Both the position numbers and the translations under genes were made by a program. 64,000 nt of DNA from Echinostoma caproni (lineage: Eukaryota > Platyhelminthes > Trematoda > Plagiorchiida > Echinostomatidae), in NCBI GenBank assembly GCA_900618425.1, contig UZAN01039482.1, positions 34,584 through 98,583 of the forward strand. The letters are read 5' to 3'. Of this stretch, positions 1-10,961 are shown piece after piece; position 1 is the stretch's first letter, and every line of letters starts with the position of its first letter. Below the pieces are notes generated by a model, which worked only from the letters and a program-made list of their open reading frames with translations, had not been told where the DNA came from and ran no database searches.

Positions 1-192
1 AAATGAATCCACCAATAGATGGAGATCGTACCATTTATGCTTGGTTTAACAAATAAGATTGACATATTTCGTAGTTATAATTCACCAATATTTTGCATAG
101 TAGCTCTTTTAAATATCTCATTTGCAAAAGGAAACTCAGGGAGCAAAATGAGAGGAAGTTTCAAGCCCAATTCATATGGGTCGTTCTCTTAC

Positions 193-3100
193 GTTTAGCA
201 CCCTCGATTTCAGACGGATGAATATTTGTGACTGAGAATTTTAGTCGGCGTTTCAATACATTGCATAATTTACCTAAATGCAGTCATTTTGGGTGACTCT
301 AAAAGTAAAAATAAAATCCTTTTGTGCGTCGTCAATGCAAATATATAGTGTAAAATTCTCGAGTGCCAATCCAGGCATTATTCAGAGTGATAATGATCCA
401 ACATCGTAAAAACGGTATGAGGGAAAGTTTTGGGAATTCTAAAGGACTCGCGTAATTCAGTTCAATGATCTGCCTAAATAAATAATGTTACAAAACTAGA
501 AAGAAATAACCAACATCAAGGATAAACCATGTATTATGATTAGCCTGTTCAAAGGCCGTTTTCGATTGATTTGTGATTCAAAAATTTATTCTTATGCCAT
601 TTATATTTTCTTGCATTTAAAACAACTGTCGGACAAACCGATGTCTGGCGACCTCCGCGTAACCATTTATCGACCAGGTCCGTAATCCATTTTGATGGTG
701 GATTTGATAATGAGGTAACTGGTTAGTTTATACTGTTGGTATTTACTTTTTTCTATATATTTTAATCTCAAGATGACTGTAAGTTCATACTATCCGTGTC
801 AGGTGTGTGTTAAACTCATCTCATTTTGGGGAGTAACAGATACGGACACGAATATGATGAACTCCCAGATTTTTAACTCCTAAAGCCATTAGTACCTCAT
901 GGACATTGTGTAAGTTTAGAGTAAACCTGTAACTTTCATAGACCGGTTCAAACAAGAGGGGAAATTATACTAGTTTACCTCATCCCCAAAGCGGAAGACC
1001 GGCTTTGCCTGCGGTGTTATGGGGATGAACTTCATTACTTGATTGCCAGTATTTGTACAGTGCTATATTAAAACAAAACAGTTCATCGTTAACAACGCCT
1101 AGGGCCTTGGATAGACTCATATGCATGTGAGACCTCTGCCTGAGCCTTCACAAAACACACGCTTTATCGTTTTTCCTCAAGGCTTACTTTACCGCTGTAA
1201 CCGTTTGACTGTTTTCGCTCATTAGATTCATCTGAAAGCTCTTCGTCGATCCTTTTCTGAAACACGAATAACTAACGCAGCTCATACATTCATCTGATGG
1301 ATGTAAATGAATTTGGTTGAACACCTGATGTGTCAATGAGTTTGAATGACACGTTTAATTCCTGTTATATTCTTAGATTTTGCGCATCTTTAAATTCAAA
1401 GTTTTTAGCTTAAGTGCTTTTGACGTTTACAAAAACATTCTGAAATTGATGATATCCACCGCTTTTTGTTTCTATCCTTTATTCATACGGCAGCCGCAAA
1501 TATAAATTAAATAGATGAACGGACTAAACTGATTGAGGGAAAATTAGAAAATTCATTGAACAGAGTTATGATCTCGGAATGTTGCAATTCATTTGGACGG
1601 TTGCTGTTTAAGAAATCCTTACATTTTACTCACAATTTCTGCGAACTATAAAATGGAACCGTCACTTAGCATTTTAGTACCAGTGGCTTTTGTTCCATAA
1701 CCAAATACTTCCCTGTGCGCAAAGTGATATTTTTGTGATACGGCTTTTCTGAGCAATTAAATTGCTGTATACTTGTATCATTTCAAGCACTAATCCATTT
1801 CATTCCATTTTTCATACCACATTCAATGGTAAAATAAATGAACTCCGTTTTGAAGAGTTCACTGTCGCTGTATTTTCCCGCCCTGTGCATTTTCGGCCCC
1901 ATATCCACCTTTCACCGCCACCCACTCTTGCTTGTGGGCAGGGCGACCATATTTGTCCACAACACTACACTTTTCAATGGTAATTTGTATTTGGGTACTT
2001 GAATTTCATAAGGGTAAGTTGTCTGCAATAGGACGCAAACAGATTTGGCTCGTAACTATAGAACATACTTTTTCCAGTGCCCACTACCATATTATATGCA
2101 TAGGCAACAAAATATGGGCTACAGTATGCACACATGAATTGACTTAAACTGAGTAACTCAGCTTTCACTCTATGTGACTTTGACATCTGATTCGTTGGCT
2201 CCCCCTATAACCGATCGGGTTCTGTAAATATACAAGTGAGGGTCACCCAAACTAAATCCCTGTTGTGTTTTAGATTCATCGGCTTCGGCGTTTCTCTGAT
2301 CGAGCCTTATACATTTTCAGCCTCATTGCTCGGCACATTCGTCTGACGCTCACAGTCATTAATTGGAACCGTATTCCTGTTCTTTGCATGAGTTTAGCGG
2401 GCAAGAGTTTCATTCAGGCGTCAAATTGTGTTAGGAAGTTATTCATCAACTACTGAAAATGAAAATGCGAGTCATTTCTTGTGAACTCAGATTCACCAGT
2501 GTTTTTTTGGTTATTATTTTTATCATAACGTTTCGCAAATGACATATTGAGCGAAATGCGTTGTATTATTATCACTTCCCTGCAGATTGAAGCCGAATGA
2601 GAATATTTCTTCCAGTTCTATTTGTAATTTATCATTATAACAGCTTACGTTATATCACTTTTGTGATAATTATTTGTTCTATTCCATGAATTATCAAGTA
2701 TAATATTCCAGTCTTCTCTTCGATGTGCCACAACCAGTTAATTATTGGTTAAAGTGGGTTTTGACATGTAGATTGTCCCAAAGCGATATCACATTGAAAA
2801 AATTAAGGTGCTCAACGCGATTTGGTTTTGAAGCTCTTAGTATATAAATCGGTCTTAATGAATCCTTGCATTTTCGTCCATCGTGAAAAAATACAAAAGG
2901 TTTGTCAAAGCATGGACTATACGGTACATGACTTACCAACCATTGAATGTAGATGCAACCATTCGAATCTCATTTGGAGCGTATCCTTAATTTGACGCGT
3001 TACGTAATTTGTTATTTCGCCTTCCCCTCCGTTTACGTATACTGATTATTGATAGAGCAATATTACGTGCCAAAATGTGCCTAAAAGTTCGTTTAATACC

Positions 3101-3225
3101 GACTGATAGGTCTAACTAGTTTGCTTCAGACCAATGCTGCAACCTAAAGCGATGATGAACAGTCGCGCCGTATGCAAAATGAAGCATCTTACTTCGGTTG
3201 ATAAACAGTGCTCTCGAAAACTGCA
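193..3225 (-). CDS. Multi-exon gene fragment, unrecognised product (at least 5 exons)
   Basis: Minus-strand exons, in transcript order: 3225-3193, 3041-2937, 1748-1681, 1256-1188 and 273-193. Each is open in one frame and bounded by AG and GT. Strong sites include GTAAGT after 2937, GTAAGC after 1188 and GTAAGA after 193. Phases join cleanly through the first four exons (1 to 1, 1 to 1, 0 to 0). At least one further exon is needed before 273. Encoded peptides include VNGGEGEITNYVTRQIKDTL, KRIDEELSDESNERKQSNGY and LKRRLKFSVTNIHPSEIEGA. A further upstream exon may lie near 3350-3415 (peptide CVVQTCIPPHVAPNGLYL), but an N at 3422 and an opposite-strand open frame leave it uncertain. The gene continues beyond the left edge. 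I do not recognise the family; the peptides look like ordinary soluble, hydrophilic protein. Confidence 0.55.
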
Positions 3226-3429
3226 CTAAAATTGCAGGTACTATTTATACGAGCGCTTGGTGTTTGCCCAATTTTTCAATCAATTAGGTTCTTCAGTGAG
3301 CGACGTTATCCGATAAAAGAAGCACGTTGTCCCCTACAGATGCATTTCTCGAGACGGAGATACAGACCGTTCGGTGCAACATGTGGTGGAATGCACGTTT
3401 GTACAACGCACTCGACCAAGTGNTTTCCC

Positions 3430-5880
3430 GATCAGAAATTGCAGATAACCTAGTAATAACAAATAACCATGAATTCCAAAGGAATCTTTCAAACGCATGT
3501 TTAAAGTGTCTTTATATACGAATTCATTGTTTCATTGTATATTAAGAGTATTTGGAAAACGACCACAAAGTTCATCCAGTTCACACCAGTTTGTCCAGTA
3601 TTATATTGTTTATATAACTGAGGATGAAAACACTTGGTTTTAAACATTTTTCTCATTAATTCTGTAAAGTCGTCTCCTAGATTTCCCTGTATGACGCAGT
3701 TGTTAATATACTAGATCCTTCGGCAAGTTACACTATGTGCAACAGTGGCTCAAAATCTAAAATTACCGTTTTATTTATTCACTTCAAACGTTCGTTCAGA
3801 TGTTTTTCCAGCACGAAAAGGGGTTAGGTAGTACGGAGGTGGTGTGTGAAACCAAAGTAAGACAAACATATACCCGTGCTTTCTATACACAAATGTGGTT
3901 TTGAGCGCGATATATTAACCGCAAAGTTTGCCAAAAGACACAAAAGAATTTATTAGAATAGGTTTTGTCACAAATTGCGGAGGGTTCCTAGGTGGCTGGT
4001 TGCTATGAAGGTTACTTGGTTTTATAAATCTCCAGATGAATGGAAAACTATAATTTATTTTTAAAAAATGTAATTCATAAGAAAGTGTTTTGCTTCATAG
4101 CGAAATGACAAATAATTTGGAATCAAAAAATTAGCAAAGCCTCCCAGATGTTAGTTCAAATTCAGCTTATTGATGGTACACAGTAAATGCGAATGGGAAA
4201 CGATCAGTTAATGGATTTCATTATTGCTTGATTATTCACTTCATTGACGCTAATATTTGAGAGGTAATTGATGTTCATCGTAGAAAACTGAGCGAGGTGC
4301 TCAAAACGAAAATTATTCGCTGACTAACGGTGGTTACTTATGGCGACAAATGTGATTGAAGGCAAATTAACCTTCACACACTTAGGTGCCTCTGGACAAA
4401 GATAGTTTAGCAAAACACCCTTTTTTATGACTTGATGAATGTTATTGATCGATTCCAGATTGTCTTACGACGTATGGTCATAACGTTTGATCAGGATACT
4501 TTGTTTGGCAGTTGACAAAGTCTGNNNNCCATATTTGATCCACATTGACGTGCGATCATCGACCGTATTGCTCGACCATTATAGTTTCAGCTGGCAACCC
4601 CGAGGTATAGGTATCGATTTCCAAAGTGAACCAAACAGAGCATGTAATTTCAAATAATTTATAAAGAAATAATGCATTTTTTTCATACTTGAAGCTTAAG
4701 TTAATATCCTTCTGCAAACTTGGACGTACCTAAACCCTAATTACGGTTTGCTGACCCAGACAGTCAATGGTCCACCATGCGGAAGGATCAATACGTTTTA
4801 AACTGTTTGAGATGTGAAATGAACGTTCAGCTCTCCCATATTCGAAGCAATTACTTATTTTCTTCTAAAAGCGGCCCTTCTAAGACATAGATATGTTACT
4901 TCACCACTCAGGGAATGTGGGCTAGGTTCTACCGAGAGAGCACCCATCGTTCATAAACAGTTTTGTTTGGGCATCATGGATTAAACTTAAAGCAAATTTC
5001 TCTAAAAGGACATATTCCAAATTCCAAAATTCATCTGCTACCTTGAAGAAGAATATGCCTAATATCTGGTTGAGACCAATATTGTTAAGCAATCATTCAT
5101 TGAATTCTGCGTCTTTCCCTGCACTAACATTCATGACACTATACACATAAAGCACTTCTTAGAAGAATATAAATAGGCTGAAAACAACTTCAATGTCTAT
5201 GAATGCATTCTTATTTCTTAATTTATTCTGATTAACGTAGTCGACAAAATCAAACTTAAATGGAGCCTTAATTACCATAGAGTTCCTTTTAACTTTTAGA
5301 ATGTGCCCAGCATTCTAGCACAAAATGTCCCTTCTGTTTACATTTCATTCCTTGTTTCCAGGAAGAAAACCCTGTATCGGAACGTTCTTGCAAATATTTT
5401 GTTGCTTCACTCGAAACCCACTGTACTTTTGTACACATCGCCTTTACACGTAGATTTCAAAGCTGATCTCTTGTTTTCATTCGGGTTTTTCTATGCTTAG
5501 GTTTTAATTCACTCCTTCAATCTGTGTTAGCAGAAATCCTTGCACTCTGGTGGGAAATTGTTCACCAGAAAATATGAACGGTTTTACGTGAGTGCTGTGT
5601 CAAACAAACTCTTATTCAATCAACTCAAAATCTGAAGCAATGATGATTGTAAAAAAACTGAAAGCTGAACTGAAGCCTAATGTTCATTGGAAAAATTCAA
5701 GCATTGCCTGTCCACGAGAGACTTACGAGACTAAGCTTTGTGCTTCAATATTATTCCCAAAGTTTGTAACGTTTCATTTTATTGATGCACAATGAACAAA
5801 TTAATTTTTGCAATGTGATTTTTGGGCTGTCAATGCAGATTATTGTCACTTTTTGTTAAAAATCGTTTCTATTCTATGGT
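3430..5880. other. AT-rich stretch without recognisable features
   Basis: No exon with convincing splice sites on both sides, no repeat family and no RNA gene was seen. Short open frames here are at the length expected by chance. Confidence 0.4.
4525..4528. other. Small assembly gap (4 N)
   Basis: Four N in otherwise unremarkable AT-rich sequence. A similar 4-N gap lies at 22126-22129, and single N at 3422, 13867, 20295 and 22409. Confidence 0.95.
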
Positions 5881-5891
5881 TTGCAACACAG

Positions 5892-6038
5892 CAGAGACCA
5901 GGTGGAGTCACGACTGCGGACGGGATGGATGAAGGGCCAGTTTTTGTCGCCCAAAATGCACAAAAGTCAGACACCAACAATGTGGATAGGTGGAAGAGCG
6001 GAATAAAACAGTGGACAGTTAGGCAGTGTTTTGGATAA
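5892..6038 (+). CDS. Candidate terminal exon, unrecognised
   Basis: An acceptor (AACACAG) precedes a 49-codon open block ending in TAA, and an AATAAA follows immediately (6039-6044). The peptide is hydrophilic and well mixed (for example GGVTTADGMDEGPVFVAQ, then DRWKSGIKQWTVRQCFG). The opposite strand is also open for 121 codons, so strand choice rests on the acceptor plus the poly(A) signal. No family recognised. Confidence 0.35.
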   Translation, partial: QRPGGVTTADGMDEGPVFVAQNAQKSDTNNVDRWKSGIKQWTVRQCFG

Positions 6039-7664
6039 AATAAACCCGTCACCAGAACTCCCGTGCACGTTTGAGGAAGGGATGGAAGTCCGCGAATATA
6101 TTTGGGCTTTTCGGCCACGTGAGCAAACACCGAGGATTCTATGAAGCTGTCACAGCGGGAAGAACGAACACGTAGAACGGAGTTGAGTATGGATAACTCT
6201 GTTGAAATCACACACTTTTACCTACTCTTTCTACTCACATACTCGACCCTGAGGTTACAAATTACATAGATATCAAAAGGTTATCTATTCTCGACGAACC
6301 TGAGGTTTGGCTAACAATAAAGGAATAATATGAGATGTAGTTGACATTTTTTCGATAAAACAGATCAAATTTAAATAATTGTTAAAGTCAGTTTTGAATC
6401 AAGTGCGAACGATCATATTTGAATTCGAATAAATTGATGAAAATCGTTGTGAATTTTCACCAACATTTTACTGAGGGGAAAAATACGAAATATTTTGAAT
6501 TTCGTTCGAATGTGAATTCCAGTTATATAAGTTTTCTTTAAAATAACTTCACGTTTCCTAAGTTTCAGTCATTTAAAGAATGAACTTCTTTTAAAATGAT
6601 CATTTTCATGGCCATCATGCAATGAAAGATATATTTTTCTGCATCAGCTTCGAAGATGTTGTAAAGTATCTTAGGAAATTCAATCCCTGTACTTTCGAAA
6701 GTAACCGCTTTTGCCTATGCTCTCTTTCTCACACATTCATTTGGTGTGCAACCTAAAATGAAATGAAATTGTGTCACTTGCAAGCAAACCTAGAAACTGA
6801 TATTTGTCTTTGTTGTTTTGAATGTTACCCACGTCATTTTGTTTCAAATGAAGCAGATACATGCCCGAATTGCAAAACTGGGAATAATATAATCTACTTT
6901 GTTCAGGAATGGATATACGGAACGTTTCCGTTCGTCCTACAAACGTTTCTATTATGAAATATCCCCGCATATTTAAGAAACAGTCAGGCCTGCATTTACT
7001 GCAACCTTGATTAAACAGAGAGTACTGAGAAACTCATGTATTGAACTCATCAGACAACATTTCATCCAGAATGAGTGGATTCAAGACTGAGCAAACACAA
7101 AATCGTTCCAAAATGTTTGCGAATCCCACAGGAAGTTACCTCATTCATTTCATTGGAAATGTCATTCGCCAGAAAGTGTCAATACTGTTTTAACTGAATG
7201 CTGCCTAATATGCGGGTCACGTTTGCAATCCACACAAAAGCATCGGTAAAGTTAATAGCTTGGTTGAAGATTTATTCATCTTGTTTCATTCAGATTACTG
7301 GCTTTTTCCACCATCTTATAGTGCTTTGATATAATTTCAACAATGCAAGATACTGATTTTACCGAAGTAGCTGTCGGTCTGTGTGAATAACAAGTACTGT
7401 CGGTCTCAGTGTTTTGCAATAATAGTCAGATTTGCAAAAGCTGATTTTAATCCCACTTCCATTGCATGTGTCTGCCGTTTGGGTTTATATCTCGCAAACA
7501 ACTACAATTCCTTATAAGCTGCCGTGAGGTTGCATTCGAAATGTAATCCGAACTTTAAAAATCATTTGGTTAATCTGACCCGATTCGTTTCGTCGATTGC
7601 ACTTTTCCTGCTTTGTCCACTGTTAATGCTCACCCGATATTACTTTTTGTATTTTTCATTCATT

Positions 7665-7848
7665 GGGCGGTGGTGGCCTGGTGGTAACGTCACCACATTA
7701 TCACCCCGGGGATGCGTGTTCAAAACCCGCCACCACTGCCCGACGTTCACCATTATGTGTTGAATGACAGCTCTCTGATTGGCCGCTTCGCGCTGCCCTC
7801 ATCCTCAAAATTGCATATTCAGCAGAGGGAAGTAAAATAAAAATAAAA
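7665..7848 (+). repeat. tRNA-related SINE-like element, copy A
   Basis: The 5' part carries an RNA polymerase III-type A box (TGGCCTGGTGG) and a B-box-like GTTCAAAACCC about 35 bases later. A unique 3' body follows (GACAGCTCTCTGATTGGCC, then a short A-rich tail). The same body recurs at 13868-13996 and 52612-52770, which identifies a dispersed repeat family rather than a single tRNA. The promoter boxes are seen directly; classing it as a SINE is inference. Confidence 0.6.
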
Positions 7849-8562
7849 CGAAAAGATGGGCGCTTATCTGGGTGCCCACAGCGCTCAGCTGCAGGCATTG
7901 CGTAAAACTCTTTCTGGCATTTGAAAAAGGATACATCTGGAAAAAATGAAACCAATCTTCTTTCACAAGACAGCATTTCCACCAGAACATCTTGTCAAGT
8001 TTCACTTGGGGCTAAAAAGTATATTTTTCCCTTTAATTTCAAAACGATTTGAAGTACACAGATTAACAATTCGTCTTGGCAGTCTGAGGAAACAATCACC
8101 ACTACTATACGTGAAACGTGGACAAATATTCAATTTTCATTCTTTCTTTTGCAGAAAACGTTGAGAAACTTTGAAAAGGTTCCTCATGAATTTCCTCTGA
8201 AATGTCCTATTTTGTAGAATTTATTTGTAAAATACCAATAGAAAACAAAGATTTCTATCTTTTATTCGTCAGTTTCTTTAAGAATAATCAGCCGAGCTTG
8301 ATAATGCTTTGTACTTTGTAAATGCTATATTTCCAGTAATATTTGAACTAACGTCAAAATATTGCATTTAAAACAATACAATCATTATCTAGGCTTTCAA
8401 GTACTGTTCCAATAGCAAATGCATATTCCTTTATGTTGTTTGACAAGTGTAATGACGGATACATCTGAATTCATTGAGAGACTGATTGTCAGTATTCTGG
8501 GATGGGGCTTGTATCGAAACAGTTTTTGTATAATATAATTATTTCTATTACGCATCTTTTAG

Positions 8563-8765
8563 AGGTATTCCACCCTAAATTCAAGGTTTCCTTTTCTGTT
8601 GAAGATTCAGTGAATGACTCTGTAAATGTTCGTTCTCAGCAAAGGAAATTCTCGCACGGTAAAATTTCTGCTCAAATGTCCCGAAAAGTATACGACAGTT
8701 CAAATCTGAGGGAGTTCGATTTGAACTCTCGCGCTTATCACGGCAAGCGGAAACAGAAGAATTAG
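8563..8765 (+). CDS. Candidate terminal exon of an unrecognised gene, basic C-terminus
   Basis: A pyrimidine-rich acceptor (TACGCATCTTTTAG) is followed by an open block of about 67 codons ending in TAG at 8763-8765. AATAAA follows at 8839-8844, the usual distance for cleavage and polyadenylation. The peptide is hydrophilic and ends strongly basic (RAYHGKRKQKN). An additional small exon after a strong TTTTGCAG acceptor may lie just upstream near 8157-8220. Family not recognised; the basic tail alone does not show a function. Confidence 0.5.
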
Positions 8766-8838
8766 AAATTCAAATGGTAGATGTTTTCGAACGGTAAATC
8801 TCTGACTGCCCTAAGTGGTTGGACGAAGTGTTACTCGT

Positions 8839-8844
8839 AATAAA
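8839..8844 (+). terminator. Poly(A) signal AATAAA
   Basis: AATAAA lies 74 bases after the TAG at 8765, on the strand of the candidate terminal exon. It is the expected 3'-end signal of that transcript. Confidence 0.45.
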
Positions 8845-8869
8845 ACGTCTCAAATAGTTGTGTTTGAAA

Positions 8870-10830
8870 TTTTATTATGTTTGGAAAACCTCAGTTAATT
8901 GACACTGAAATTTATTACAGAGAGTTCAAAGCGCTTTTTATCAAGTGAGTTTATTAGCAAAAGTACAAACTGAGTGCTTCCTAACAGAAACCTCATTAAT
9001 TTAAACAAACGAGCTGACTAATGCGTTTTCACAAGTAAAGGCCTTAAGATATTCTGTTTGTATGACTACATTGATCGGCTGATGAGAAGTTTCAAGACCA
9101 ATTTATTTTGATCTGTGCAAAAACCACGGTTGTTATAAAAGTATAAACAATTACTGCACAGAACTTCACCAGAAAGTTTGCATTTACAACAAGTGACTAC
9201 CATACAGCAGTTAAGGGTAAAAAAATATAATAAAATAATTTCGTTTTCTTAGTAAATCAATGAGGTCCTACTAACTGCGATGATCACAAGATTCTGATTA
9301 TTACGCTAATTAATTCATGCAAATAAAATTTTTAAAACAGCCAGTATGTGGAAATCGATTTTGTTATTCATTGCATGAATAGATTAATCAATAAGAATTA
9401 TCGTCAAGTAGTGTATTACCTAAGATTTCTGATAAATTCTTTTATGTATGAATTTCCGGGAATGGTTTCTTGTCTCAGTCTCAAAGACTTATTCCATTCA
9501 AGTGGCTTAAACATTCAATTCCCTTGATGCACAGTAAATCCTCATTCATCTAAGTATGCATCTAATGAGTTTTGATGTGGACAGAATTTTTTTTTCTTCA
9601 GGTGATTATTTCTCATAAATCACAATGAATTAGCAATACGAACGGTTCGTTGGTCATACTCAGCTTCCAAAAATCAAACAGTACCCGAGAATAAGTAAGA
9701 TAAAAGCAAAGGAAATATATACAGCGGAGCATTCCTGTCATCTAAGTATTTATTTATACAGCGCTGTCAGAGTGGTGAAAGGTGATGAGGCATAGAAGTT
9801 CAAATGAAATCGGTAGTCTGCTGGAAAAAAACTTTTTATATGCAAAATGCAAGAACATGGTGGAATCTTATTCACAGCCCGCGAGGTGGATTTAGGTCGG
9901 ACAGGTATAAATCACATCAAGACGTCAAGTATAAGAATGACCAGACATAAGATTACCACATACACAGACTTGACAAGCATCGAAGACCGCGGAACTGATG
10001 GCGTGTTTTTGAGAACTTTTGTCCAACCATTGACATACTGCCTGGTACACCACCACCTTATTTGATGACCTGCCAAAACACTATTTTAGGGAGAATAAAA
10101 CCCGTTGTCAAATTCAGTTGTTAATCAGCAAGTAGATATCATTGTTAATTACATCGTTTCCGCCTGTCAAAAGTTGATGATCTTGACGGGAAAATGACAC
10201 ATCAGATTGCGGTCATTAAAATAATCCTCTTTCCGTTTTTAATCGTGAAAACACCGGCCCTAAGTTAACTACATATTCCAACAACGCATTTCATCAGGTT
10301 GGCTAGATCAGGGGACGCCAGCGGTATAACTATTTCAGTGCTAACTGAGCTCCTAACAATAATGTAGTGCAAAACATAGATGCTATCTGGAAAAAAACAA
10401 TAAGTAAAATGTTAGAACTAAACGACACATTGCGTCGATGTAAGTCGCACACTTGCGTGTGGTTGTTGATTCACGGAAAAGCAAACGCTACATCAGCTGT
10501 AAGAAGTCACTTCACATAATAACCATATTACAATGAGGCAGTGTATCGCTTTGACCCATCAAATGTTTAAATGCTCTCTTCGTCACAAGTTACCAGTCTG
10601 TGGGTGCTGAAGATTCATCCTATTGGGTGCATAAAGTTCAACTTGACTTGATTTGGACAGCTGAACTGACTATGGTATGTGATACAAGTTCCTGATAATG
10701 ATAATGGCCACGGAGATACGTATCCCCAGGAATTTATCATTTATTGTTATACTGTGAGGTGTGGCAAATCTAAAAAAGACATTTCTTGAATTAGTAACAA
10801 ATAGAAAATTTTAAAATGGTTTGTTCATCT
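8870..10830. other. AT-rich intergenic or intronic stretch
   Basis: A 72-codon open frame at 9847-10065 is hydrophilic but lacks a convincing acceptor. Nothing else was identified. Confidence 0.35.
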
Positions 10831-10831
10831 G

Positions 10832-10925
10832 ACGGGTGGCCGATTGGGTCGTGTCAGGTCCCAGTTTCGATCCCAAAATGGGTCGATGGATTCACACTGC
10901 TGATAAGACCCAACCAGTTCGAAAC
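10832..10925 (+). repeat. Second tRNA-like (SINE-like) fragment
   Basis: An A-box-like TGGCCGATTGGGTCG is followed at tRNA-like spacing by AGTTTCGATCCC (B-box-like), then a body ending near CCAGTTCGAAACAGTCG. It differs in sequence from the three-copy family elsewhere in the window. It lacks a foldable full tRNA cloverleaf, so a SINE relic is more likely than a tRNA gene. Confidence 0.4.
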
Positions 10926-10961
10926 AGTCGTACATTGCTTCCTAGTTTTTCAGCTCGCGCT

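Noticed and set aside
640..717. Open block with protein-like text on both strands
   Set aside because: The plus reading has a GTAACT donor but no acceptor; the minus reading resembles an RT linker only loosely. Undecided.
6763..6957. Possible zinc-ribbon peptide (CxxC...CPNC) on the plus strand
   Set aside because: Cysteine spacing is suggestive, but there are no splice signals and the opposite strand is equally open; likely chance.
7665..7750. A functional tRNA gene
   Set aside because: Promoter boxes are present, but no cloverleaf can be drawn, and the sequence recurs with a non-tRNA body.
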